Positions 26,766-33,405 of a stretch of 64,000 nucleotides of DNA are shown here, piece by piece. Each line of letters begins with the position of its first letter. Position 1 is the stretch's first letter. Under the pieces are notes generated by a model, which worked only from the letters and a program-made list of their open reading frames with translations, had not been told where the DNA came from and ran no database searches. The stretch lies in assembly GCA_015057505.1 (NCBI GenBank), contig SVEG01000001.1, positions 186,001 through 250,000 on the forward strand, in the 5' to 3' direction. A program made the translations under genes and the position numbers. This DNA comes from Lachnospiraceae bacterium (GTDB taxonomy: Bacteria > Bacillota > Clostridia > Lachnospirales > Lachnospiraceae).

Positions 26766-26860
26766 CAACAAATTGTTGTTTTACAAAATGTGATTTTTAG
26801 CTTACAATTGTATAGAAACATTATTGGCACGGCAACGTACATGTTTGTCGTGCTATTTTT
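26766..26860 (+). promoter_or_regulatory. promoter, operator dyad and leader terminator before an XRE gene
   Basis: TTTACA (26780-26785) and TACAAT (26803-26808) are 17 bases apart. The dyad CAACAA-A-TTGTTG (26766-26778) touches the -35 box. The leader contains GGCACGGCAA paired with TTTGTCGTGC and TATTTTT (26826-26860), an intrinsic-terminator-like hairpin directly before the ribosome site. Autoregulation plus attenuation is possible. Confidence 0.5.
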
Positions 26861-26875
26861 GGAAGGAGAACATTG

Positions 26876-27724
26876 ATGGGAAATTTCGGTACACGTTTGG
26901 CAGAATGTCGCCGTAATAAAGCTTTTACACAGGAGGAGCTAGCTAATCGTCTTGGAGTAACTCCACAAGCTTTGAGTAAGTGGGAAAAGGGATTGAGTAG
27001 TCCGGATATTTCCATGGTTTGCATGATTTGTAGTGTTTTGGATGTCAGCGCAGATTATCTGCTTGGAATAGGCAACGGGAAACTCGCGGAAAATGAAGAT
27101 GCTTTTGGATGGCAAAAAGCTTGGAAATCCCTTAGAGACTGTCTGGATCCATTGAAGATTATTTTCGGGATGGAGATAATGCCGGCTTTTGTGGATGCTC
27201 TTAATGGAAATCAGTATATTGAAAAGGTGTCACAGCTACGCCAAAGACTTGCGAAAGAAGGAACTGTGTTGCCGAGTGTACGTATGATGGATCAATCGTG
27301 TATCAAACCTAAAGAGTTTTACATTTTGGCGTATGAGAATGTGCTGTACAGGGAAGAAGTGGAGCAGGTAGATGAAAAAACGTTTGAATATCTTTTGGGC
27401 AAGCTGGAAGAAACTGTACGGGCAAAGTATGCAGAAATCCTGAATGCAGATATAATAAAGGGTTTAACAGATAATTTGAAGCTGCAGTATCCGGCATTGA
27501 TAACCAGCATTGTTCCGGAAAAGATTTCTTATGGACGGTTGCTCGATATATGTAAAGTGTTTATAAGACGCGGAAATACTTTGACGTACTTCCCAAAAAT
27601 AATTGAGGAAACAGAGCGGGCGTTGAGGGAGAAAACGGACAGCAGTACAACAGAACTGGCTGAGGTGGTCTGTAAACAGATAGAACGTCCGGATAATTTT
27701 TGGGTGATGCTGAATAAAGGTTGA
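26876..27724 (+). CDS. XRE regulator fused to a FlhA (FHIPEP) C-terminal-like domain
   Basis: A 282-residue protein. Residues 1-65 are a Cro/CI helix-turn-helix (TQEELANRLGVTPQALSKWEKG). Residues about 95-280 resemble the cytoplasmic domain of the flagellar export protein FlhA. The order is IIFGMEIMPAFVDALNG, then LRQRLAKEGTVLPSVRMMDQ, then YPALITSIVPEKISYGRLLDICKVFIRRG, matching FlhA's lRrqla..lG...P.vRi.D and YPaLv..vvPk..sl..l blocks. No flagellar gene is nearby. The module may serve as a protein-binding sensor. ATG at 26876 follows AAGGAG. Confidence 0.7.
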   Translation: MGNFGTRLAECRRNKAFTQEELANRLGVTPQALSKWEKGLSSPDISMVCMICSVLDVSADYLLGIGNGKLAENEDAFGWQKAWKSLRDCLDPLKIIFGMEIMPAFVDALNGNQYIEKVSQLRQRLAKEGTVLPSVRMMDQSCIKPKEFYILAYENVLYREEVEQVDEKTFEYLLGKLEETVRAKYAEILNADIIKGLTDNLKLQYPALITSIVPEKISYGRLLDICKVFIRRGNTLTYFPKIIEETERALREKTDSSTTELAEVVCKQIERPDNFWVMLNKG

Positions 27725-27764
27725 GCACTTTGCTTGAAACTATAAAGTATCACACAGTTGGCAC

Positions 27765-27793
27765 TTGACAACTGCAAGAAAATGGAATATTAT
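27765..27793 (+). promoter_or_regulatory. promoter of the candidate antitoxin RNA
   Basis: Consensus TTGACA (27765-27770), a 17-base spacer and TATTAT (27788-27793). The predicted start is near 27800. No open frame of any size follows, so the product should be an RNA. Confidence 0.8.
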
Positions 27794-27799
27794 AAAGTT

Positions 27800-27866
27800 G
27801 TAAATGCATTATGTAGTCCACGGATTAAAATCGAAAACCCCTAGAGGTGCTAGCTCTAGGGGTTTT
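27800..27866 (+). ncRNA. candidate antisense antitoxin RNA of a par/Fst-like system
   Basis: A short transcript predicted from the strong promoter to the terminator at 27834-27866. Its 5' part carries TGCATTATGTAGTCCA (27805-27820). This recurs with one mismatch at 27978-27993, over the start codon and first codons of the toxin gene on the opposite strand. The RNA can therefore base-pair with the toxin mRNA at its translation start. In the enterococcal par locus, RNA II blocks fst translation through such shared direct repeats and a shared terminator. Confidence 0.7.
27834..27866. terminator. bidirectional terminator shared by toxin and antitoxin transcripts
   Basis: A perfect 13-bp stem AAAACCCCTAGAG/CTCTAGGGGTTTT ends in T residues read from either side. 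It can stop both convergent transcripts and give them complementary 3' ends. Confidence 0.8.
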
Positions 27867-27907
27867 CTCGCTCTTTACGGTGAGCTATTCCGTTCTGGTT
27901 AGTGCTG

Positions 27908-27994
27908 TCAATCCTCTCCCTCTAGCCATTTGCAGACATATGTTACAACTATGCCCGCCATCAGGGAGATTAAAAACTGCATTATGTAATCCAT
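27908..27994 (-). CDS. small hydrophobic toxin-like peptide (type I toxin, Fst-like)
   Basis: A 28-residue frame on the minus strand: MDYIM, a hydrophobic helix FLISLMAGIVVTYV, then CKWLEGED. One membrane helix with a short charged tail ending near W-L is typical of Fst/holin-like type I toxins of Firmicutes. An ideal ribosome site GGGAGGTGA lies 5 bases before ATG (27994). The promoter is TTGCCA-18-TATAAT with an extended TG (28037-28066). Downstream, transcription runs into the terminator shared with the antisense RNA. Expression would probably depolarise the membrane (inference from the family). Confidence 0.75.
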   Translation of the reverse strand: MDYIMQFLISLMAGIVVTYVCKWLEGED

Positions 27995-28036
27995 CGAATC
28001 ACCTCCCTCCTACTGGAAAGAGTCGACAGCAGGTAT

Positions 28037-28066
28037 ATTATAACATATATTTACAAAAATTGGCAA
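28037..28066 (-). promoter_or_regulatory. promoter of the toxin-like peptide
   Basis: On the minus strand, TTGCCA (28066-28061), an 18-base spacer and TATAAT (28042-28037), with TG one base before the -10 box. The transcript start is near 28030. Confidence 0.65.
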
Positions 28067-28093
28067 TATTTTGCTTTTGAAAATAAATAATAA

Positions 28094-28166
28094 AAAAGGT
28101 ATATCCCACAACCATGACACTTGGCGATGTAAACATCGGGTAAAAGTGCGTGAGGATATACCTTTT
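28094..28166 (-). terminator. long terminator hairpin after the beta-galactosidase gene
   Basis: AAAAGGTATATCC (28094-28106) pairs with GGATATACCTTTT (28154-28166); on the minus strand a T-rich run follows. The 47-base loop holds an inner stem CGATGT/ACATCG. Such a large loop is unusual for a terminator. Confidence 0.7.
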
Positions 28167-28168
28167 AT

Positions 28169-30568
28169 TTATTTTACCTCTAATTCAATTGTCATGCCTT
28201 TTACAGTATGTGAGCTTGCAGTTATCTTAAGCATTCCAACTTCAGTAGTACGTACAAGAAGCTGACAAAGTCCGTTAAAGGCTCTTCTTATCGGCACAAT
28301 GTCGGATTCGTGGCTTCCGGGATTGCCGTTGCCAGTGCCAAGGAATTCGCCTGCGCCTTCCACTGAAAAGTATATTTCATCGCTTGCGGTAGGAACAACA
28401 ATACCGTTTTCGTCGAGGATGCTTACCTGAAGGATAGCGGTGTCGCCACATGTAAGGTTTGTTGTGTAAGGTGTAAGTAATAGCTTGTGAGGGGCACCTG
28501 TAGTACGTACTGTCTCGGTAAGCACTTCTACACCATTCTTATAACCCTTGGCGGTAAGTTTGCCGGGCTCGTAGATGACATTTTCCCAGTTGAGATACCA
28601 GTCACGGGACATAGGTTGTCTTCCGTAGCTTTTACCGTTAACAAACAATTCTACTTCGTCAAGATTGCTGTAGCAGTAAACGGTAATCGGCTGTCCTTCT
28701 TTGCTGGGATGATTCCAATGCGGGAAAATATGAAGCACGGGTTCATCGGTCCACCAACTTTTGTAATAGTAATAGTTATCCTTCGGGAAACCGCAGTAGT
28801 CAAAGATACCGAACTGCGAGGATATCGCGGGATAGGTAAGCGGTGTGGGTTCGCCGCGGTAATCCATGCCCGTCCACAAAAAGATTCCGTTAAGGTAAGG
28901 ACGCTCGGTAAAGGATTTCCATGCAAGTTCGCCCATGTCCTTGCGGACAGCTTTCCTTTTAATGGTACATTTGTCAAGGTTGTCCGGGTCAAAAACGTAA
29001 TATTGTCCGTTGGCTTCACAGGTACTGTAGCAGCCTCGTGTCGTGCCGCTGGAGGATTCCTCGGTGATGAGGATAGGCTGGTCGGGCTTGCGCTCATGGT
29101 AATCGTCCCAGGCACTGAGGCAATAGTTAAAGCCCATAACATCAAGTTTTTCGGTTACAGGGACATAACCTTCAGCAGTATCAAAACGCTCCTTGCCGTT
29201 CCAACAGGTTACGGCAGAAGTAATCGGTCTTGTCGAATCAAGCTTTCTGACAGCCATTTTCATGGTAACAGTAGTACGTGCAGTCTCGGGGCGGTCCTGA
29301 GAAAAAATCTCCTCATTGCCAATTCCCCAAATAATAATGCTTGGATGATTACGATCGCGTTTTACAAGGCTTGTAAGTGCTTCAAGGTCATCGGGCGAGC
29401 TGCTCATACGTCTTGTTTCGTCCATGACAAGGATTCCAAGGCGGTCGCACATCGTAAGAAGCTCGGGCGTAGCCGCATGATGAGCGCTTCTGTAGGCATT
29501 CGTGCCCATTGTCTTAAGCTGTTTTAAGCGGAATTCATTGACTGTGTCGGGAAGTGCAATTCCGACTCCGGCGTGGTTGTTGTGGTTGCAGATTCCCTGT
29601 ACTCTGACGCTTTTACCATTTAAGAAAAATCCGCGTTCTGCGTCAAAGTGTACGTGTCTCAAACCAAACTCGGTAACGGTGCTCTCAAGAAGTTTTCCGT
29701 CGTGATAGAGGCTAGTTTGTAAATGGTACATATAAGGATTCTCAAGGCTCCACAAATTGATATCGGTAAGCGAGAGGTCCTGTTTGTTTGTTATTGCATC
29801 CCAGACAGGCAAAGAAAGTTCCTTCTTCAAAACTGCAACCTCTTTGTCATCTGTATCAAGAATTATGGACTCAAGCAAAATATTTTTCTCATCAAGGCTG
29901 TAATTATTTATCTCAGTCTCGATAGAAAGCTTTGCCGAATTCTTATCCAAATCCACTTCTGAAGCAACAAAAATTCCCCAAGGTTCAGTATAAACTTCCT
30001 CCATAATATCAAGCCATACATGACGGTAAATGCCACCACCTTCGTACCACCAGCCTTCGCGTCCCGTGGAATCCACGCGAACAGCAAGAATATTTTCGCC
30101 TTCGTAGTTGACAAAGTCAGTTATGTCGAAATAGAAGCTTGTATTGCCTTGAATGTGGCTTCCGATATAATACTCGTTCAAATACACGGTACAGTCACGG
30201 TATACACCGTCAAATGTGATATGGATACGCTTGTTCGTGTCTTCAGGTGCAAGAGTAAAATGCTTGCGATACCACGCTATACCACCTTCAAGACAACCGC
30301 CGGCGAGGTGCCTTGAATTAATGCTTTCCATAGCGGGAATATTTTTCATCGCAGAATTGCCGTTGGTTTTCTTGGTGTAGCTGCTTTCCATAACATAATC
30401 GTGCGGCACTGTGACGGTTCGCCATGAAGCGTCGTTAAGTGTCATGGAAGTGGCGCCGAAACTGTAGGCACGGGCTTTTGCGCCGCCCCATTCATCAGTC
30501 GGTTTGTGGGGAGCAAAGTCTCCACGGAAAAATTTCCAGTCTTTATCAAAATTCAAATGTTTTCTCAT
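28169..30568 (-). CDS. glycoside hydrolase family 2 beta-galactosidase
   Basis: A 799-residue GH2 enzyme: sugar-binding jelly roll (about 1-200), Ig-like domain, TIM barrel (about 290-590) and C-terminal beta domains, including a big_4-like strand set (EVELFVNGKSYGR). The acid/base is E419 in WGIGNEE and the likely nucleophile E503 in ILITEESS. There is no signal peptide, so it acts in the cytoplasm on imported galactosides or related beta-glycosides. It starts after AGGAGG. A divergent AraC regulator lies on the other side of a long palindrome and may control it. Confidence 0.9.
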   Translation of the reverse strand: MRKHLNFDKDWKFFRGDFAPHKPTDEWGGAKARAYSFGATSMTLNDASWRTVTVPHDYVMESSYTKKTNGNSAMKNIPAMESINSRHLAGGCLEGGIAWYRKHFTLAPEDTNKRIHITFDGVYRDCTVYLNEYYIGSHIQGNTSFYFDITDFVNYEGENILAVRVDSTGREGWWYEGGGIYRHVWLDIMEEVYTEPWGIFVASEVDLDKNSAKLSIETEINNYSLDEKNILLESIILDTDDKEVAVLKKELSLPVWDAITNKQDLSLTDINLWSLENPYMYHLQTSLYHDGKLLESTVTEFGLRHVHFDAERGFFLNGKSVRVQGICNHNNHAGVGIALPDTVNEFRLKQLKTMGTNAYRSAHHAATPELLTMCDRLGILVMDETRRMSSSPDDLEALTSLVKRDRNHPSIIIWGIGNEEIFSQDRPETARTTVTMKMAVRKLDSTRPITSAVTCWNGKERFDTAEGYVPVTEKLDVMGFNYCLSAWDDYHERKPDQPILITEESSSGTTRGCYSTCEANGQYYVFDPDNLDKCTIKRKAVRKDMGELAWKSFTERPYLNGIFLWTGMDYRGEPTPLTYPAISSQFGIFDYCGFPKDNYYYYKSWWTDEPVLHIFPHWNHPSKEGQPITVYCYSNLDEVELFVNGKSYGRQPMSRDWYLNWENVIYEPGKLTAKGYKNGVEVLTETVRTTGAPHKLLLTPYTTNLTCGDTAILQVSILDENGIVVPTASDEIYFSVEGAGEFLGTGNGNPGSHESDIVPIRRAFNGLCQLLVRTTEVGMLKITASSHTVKGMTIELEVK

Positions 30569-30591
30569 AAAATCCCTCCTAGGATGTTGTG

Positions 30592-30775
30592 CAAGAAATT
30601 CTGATATAATTCTGTCTTATATAGTTGTTTACAGGACACGCTCTCGCTTGGATGTTCACGTAGCGGTACTAAGATGCCATGAATTGCTTACAGCAATCCC
30701 TGCTATCTAAGTACCGACGCTCGCATACAGTCCTGACACAAGCTATATAAGACAGAATTATATCAGAATTTCTTG
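30592..30775. repeat. 184-bp palindromic element A
   Basis: Outer arms 30592-30624 and 30743-30775 are perfect 33-base inverted repeats. Inside, arms continue with mismatches (AGGAC..., CGGTACT, AGAT, ATTGCT on both sides), so the whole unit can fold as one hairpin. The left arm carries CACGCTCTCGCT (30637-30648), 12 bases, then TAGCGGTACTAAG (30661-30673). Palindrome B at 48.3 kb has the same motif with identical spacing. It occupies most of the intergenic space between the beta-galactosidase and AraC genes; no coding frame is evident. Confidence 0.85.
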
Positions 30776-30894
30776 TGGCTAATATTCTTAGTTAAAGTAT
30801 AGAGGATTTTATGATAAACATAAATAAACTAAAGTGAACTTATTATATAATAACTTGACTTAAAATCAACTTTTTCTGTACGGATATAGAGTTA

Positions 30895-30905
30895 TCTGGT
30901 ATACT
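30895..30905 (+). promoter_or_regulatory. extended -10 promoter of the AraC gene
   Basis: TGG immediately before TATACT (30900-30905) is an extended -10. The matching -35 is poor, as expected for a regulated or activator-dependent promoter. From 30776 to 30895 nothing else is evident. Confidence 0.45.
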
Positions 30906-30965
30906 TTAGGATAAGACAGGATAAGTGGTGTGGAGATATTAATACTGTAGAATGGAGCGGTTTTA

Positions 30966-31832
30966 ATGAATACTAAGAGGCGTTTTATTAATGTAAATTT
31001 TACGATGTCTTATGAGGAACATGAGGAAGGTTTTACGATGCCGGAGTTTCATTTTCATAATGACTACGAGATATATATTCTGGAACGGGGAACGCGCATT
31101 GTGAGTATTGGCGAGGATACTTTTACAGCAGGTGCCGGGGATGTGGTGTTGTTTGCAAGTGAGGTGCCACACAAGAGTAAAGGAAGTGAAGGCTTTGCCG
31201 GGATATGTATTCATCTTTCGGAGAGGTATCTTAAGCGGTATTTCACAGCAGATACTATAGAGCGTTTTAAAAGATTGTTTAGTGCCAAGGTGATTCATAT
31301 AAGTGAAAGTAGTATGTCGGTTATTAGGGAAATGACACAGAATTTTGTTATAGAGGACGAGGACAATTTTTATAGGCTTGCAAGGGTGTTTGAGATTCTT
31401 AATGCAGAGATGAAGTCGCAGGCTGACGGACAGAGTAGAAAGAATGCTTGTGGTGAGCCAAATCTAGATGTGAGCGGCAATACTGTGGTTGCCGGGAAGC
31501 GCACAAAAAAGACGGATGAGATATTTGCATATGTCGAAGAAAATTATGCTTATATAAAGACGATAGCAGAGCTTGCGGAGCATTTTGATGTGTCGGAAAG
31601 CTATTTGTTCAGGATTTTTAAGCATAGACATGATATGACACCGAAGACTTATATAAACAAGCTGAGGATTAAGAATATCTGCAAGCGACTTAAATATTCG
31701 GAGGGAACAATAAAGAGTGTAGTCGCAGAATACGGGTTTGAGAGTTACGAGTATTTCAGTAGGGTGTTTAAGAAGGAGATGGGATGCGGACCGAGAGAGT
31801 GGAATTTTCGTATAAAAAACAGACTGGTTTGA
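30966..31832 (+). CDS. AraC-family transcriptional regulator
   Basis: A 288-residue protein. The N-terminal cupin (FHFHNDYEIYILERG; about 25-110) should bind a sugar. The C-terminal 100 residues hold two helix-turn-helices (TIAELAEHFDVSESYLFRIFKHRHDMTPKTYI; IKSVVAEYGFESYEYFSRVFKKEMG). It is divergent from the GH2 beta-galactosidase gene, which suggests it activates that gene in response to a galactoside (inference). It starts after GGAG. Confidence 0.88.
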   Translation: MNTKRRFINVNFTMSYEEHEEGFTMPEFHFHNDYEIYILERGTRIVSIGEDTFTAGAGDVVLFASEVPHKSKGSEGFAGICIHLSERYLKRYFTADTIERFKRLFSAKVIHISESSMSVIREMTQNFVIEDEDNFYRLARVFEILNAEMKSQADGQSRKNACGEPNLDVSGNTVVAGKRTKKTDEIFAYVEENYAYIKTIAELAEHFDVSESYLFRIFKHRHDMTPKTYINKLRIKNICKRLKYSEGTIKSVVAEYGFESYEYFSRVFKKEMGCGPREWNFRIKNRLV

Positions 31833-31881
31833 ACTTCTATATTATGTTATAGTGTAAGAAGGGTTCATTAAAGATAAATAT

Positions 31882-32379
31882 TTGTATAGATGGAATGCAG
31901 ATCCTGAAGTGTTGTATTGGACGGAAGGGAAAGAAGGATTGTCATATTCTAAAGAATTGGTAGAGCGAATTTATGGCGGGATTTCTAAAGATAATATTTG
32001 TTTTATAATAGAAGTTAATAAAAATATTATTGGGGAATGTTGGTTACAACAATTAAATTTTCATCAATTAAGTTCCAAAGTTAGAGAAATGTATCCGAAG
32101 ACGGCAGATGTACGCAGAATTGATATGTGTATTGGAGAAAAGCAATATTGGGGTAAGGGAATAGGAACATTACTGATAGAAGCATTAGTTGAATTTGCAT
32201 TTAATAATCAAAGAGTAGACGCATTGCATTGTATTTGTGAGGATTATAATGTACGTTCGGCAAGAGTTTTTGAAAAGAATGGTTTTCAAAAGGTGTTGAC
32301 TGAGAAACTTTCCGGAAATGGGTTAGGCAAGTATAGATATCATCTTGGTTTGACAAAAGGAGATTATAATAAACAGTAA
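31882..32379 (+). CDS. GNAT acetyltransferase lacking a clear start
   Basis: A frame with AAC(6')-like features: LYRWNADPEVLYWTEG, CIGEKQYWGKGIGTLLIEAL (motif A) and SARVFEKNGFQKVL. In relatives an extra 15-20 residues (first strand) precede RWNADPEV. Here the frame is closed by TAA at 31855. The only start-like codons are TTG at 31882 (far from AAGAAGGG) or ATT at 31867 (too close). The gene is either 5'-truncated or uses an unusual start. Its 3' end is intact. Confidence 0.6.
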   Translation: MYRWNADPEVLYWTEGKEGLSYSKELVERIYGGISKDNICFIIEVNKNIIGECWLQQLNFHQLSSKVREMYPKTADVRRIDMCIGEKQYWGKGIGTLLIEALVEFAFNNQRVDALHCICEDYNVRSARVFEKNGFQKVLTEKLSGNGLGKYRYHLGLTKGDYNKQ

Positions 32380-32388
32380 AGACGAAAT

Positions 32389-32413
32389 GTCTTTTGTTAA
32401 ATTATTGAGTTTT
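32389..32413 (+). repeat. 25-base direct repeat, copy 1
   Basis: GTCTTTTGTTAA, one base, TTATTGA, then a T-rich end. A near-identical copy lies at 33015-33039; together they bracket a 0.6-kb segment with a structured RNA and a small gene. Confidence 0.6.
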
Positions 32414-32444
32414 GTTTTAAGTATTATAAATTTATACTTGACGT

Positions 32445-32545
32445 TTTTACTATTATGAGTCACCATTTTTTGTAAGCGATCAGGTTGCAGAGACTTGCGA
32501 TGCCTGCGACCGGAAGGAGGACCTCAGGGCCCTCCTTTATTGGTA
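32445..32545 (+). ncRNA. candidate structured RNA resembling the DUF3800-associated RNA
   Basis: A GC-rich island in AT-rich DNA. GGTTGCAG (32483-32490) pairs with CTGCGACC (32504-32511), ACCGG spans 32509-32513, and a terminator-like stem AAGGAGG/CCTCCTT (32514-32537) follows. The ACCGG-then-terminator layout repeats the RNA at 745-839. A plausible promoter TTGTTT-16-TATACT lies upstream. No DUF3800 gene follows here. The class assignment is inference. Confidence 0.45.
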
Positions 32546-32659
32546 TAAGTTTAAGTGGTTTAATAAATTTTTTGAAAATAAATGTAAAATATTGACAAAT
32601 GAATTAAGCGGTGTTATTATATGGATATAAATGGAAAATACCATTGTTTTTAAAATTCT

Positions 32660-32717
32660 TTTTTTCTAAGGGAACAATATTCCCTAAAGAATTTGATTCA
32701 CAAATTCTTTTTTATCC
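32660..32717. terminator. pair of AT-rich hairpins, terminator-like
   Basis: AGGGAA-5-TTCCCT is followed by AAAGAATTTG-5-CAAATTCTTT and TTTTA. The second stem with its T-run looks like a terminator. Confidence 0.5.
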
Positions 32718-32752
32718 CAATAGTTGCGGACATTGATAACTTAATAAAGGAC

Positions 32753-32782
32753 TTTACATCTAATGTAAATATCCCTTATAAT
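32753..32782 (+). promoter_or_regulatory. promoter overlapped by a perfect operator dyad
   Basis: TTACAT (32754-32759), 17 bases, TATAAT (32777-32782). The perfect dyad TTTACAT-CTA-ATGTAAA (32753-32769) covers the -35 region, so a repressor would exclude RNA polymerase. Confidence 0.6.
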
Positions 32783-32814
32783 AGAGTTATCAAATTATAA
32801 AGGGGTGTGGAAGG

Positions 32815-32985
32815 ATGGTTGATTATTTGCCAACAAAGAATGCAAGCGAAACTATTGAAACACTGTCACGAAAACTTGAAAGAAGTCGTATATTAAATGA
32901 TTTAAAAGAGTGTGAGACACTTGAAGATTTTAAAGAGCTGACTAAAAAATACGAAGCCCTTTGTGATGAAGATAAAACAAATTAG
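32815..32985 (+). CDS. 56-residue protein, unknown
   Basis: A small charged, helical protein starting MVDYLPTKNASETIETL and ending ALCDEDKTN. It follows a good ribosome site (AAAGGGGTGTGG) and a promoter overlapped by a dyad. The arrangement recalls small autoregulated DNA-binding or antitoxin-like proteins, but no family is recognised and no toxin partner is adjacent. The next feature is the valS T-box. Confidence 0.65.
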   Translation: MVDYLPTKNASETIETLSRKLERSRILNDLKECETLEDFKELTKKYEALCDEDKTN

Positions 32986-33014
32986 TTTATTAGTAATAGA
33001 TAAAAAGGTGTAGA

Positions 33015-33039
33015 GTCTTTTGTTAAGTTATTGATTTTC
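33015..33039 (+). repeat. 25-base direct repeat, copy 2
   Basis: GTCTTTTGTTAA-G-TTATTGA-TTTT; partner of 32389-32413. In both places a TTGAC box follows shortly. Confidence 0.6.
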
Positions 33040-33042
33040 TCC

Positions 33043-33071
33043 TTGACAAATTCCCTAAAACTCAGTATCAT
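33043..33071 (+). promoter_or_regulatory. promoter of the valS T-box transcript
   Basis: TTGACA (33043-33048), 17 bases, TATCAT (33066-33071). Confidence 0.75.
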
Positions 33072-33077
33072 TTATAA

Positions 33078-33335
33078 CATATTGAAAATGTAGTGAAGAA
33101 GAGGAGTAGCGATACACCGCTGTCAGAGAGAGGAACTCACCGGCTGCAAGGTTTCTTAAGTAAGGATATCGTGAAGGTAGCTTCGGAACAGTATGGTTGA
33201 ACTTGAGTAGATCATAACGGGTCGCCTCCGTTACAAGGCAAGAGATTGCTGTAATTAATTTAACAGCGAAGCTTAGGTGGTACCGCGATATTGTCGCCCT
33301 TTGTCATTTGACAAGGGGCGTTTTGTTTTGCGAGA
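33078..33335 (+). promoter_or_regulatory. T-box leader controlling valS
   Basis: The leader has the T-box sequence AGGTGGTACCGCG (33275-33287), which contacts the acceptor end of uncharged tRNA. Upstream stem I elements include CAGAGAGAGG and GGCTGCAAGG. A terminator CGCCCTTTGTC/GACAAGGGGCG followed by TTTTG lies at 33295-33328. Uncharged tRNA-Val should favour the antiterminator and switch valS on. I could not place the specifier codon with certainty; Val is inferred from the downstream gene. Confidence 0.88.
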
Positions 33336-33405
33336 ATGTAGTGACAACGAGAGGCTTTTCCTCGAGTATTCATCTAAGCCCGACAACATTAAGGAGGAAA
33401 ACATT

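Noticed and set aside
27847..28080. Plus-strand frame of 77 codons across the small toxin locus
   Set aside because: No ribosome site, and it runs antisense over the 28-residue gene; promoters and the terminator explain the region better.
28487..29527. Plus-strand frame of 346 codons opposite the beta-galactosidase gene
   Set aside because: Long mirror frame caused by codon bias of the GH2 gene; no ribosome site and no family resemblance.
30500..30800. Transposon or IS reading of palindrome A
   Set aside because: No transposase frame inside; arms differ from those of palindrome B, so the ends are not shared terminal repeats, and no target-site duplication is obvious.
33078..33275. Exact specifier codon of the T-box
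   Set aside because: Several GTN triplets occur in stem I; without folding against T-box models I cannot assign one, so only the valS context supports tRNA-Val.
33277..33405. N-terminal extension of valS upstream of ATG 33406
   Set aside because: It would translate through the T-box and its terminator; a strong AAGGAGG precedes 33406.
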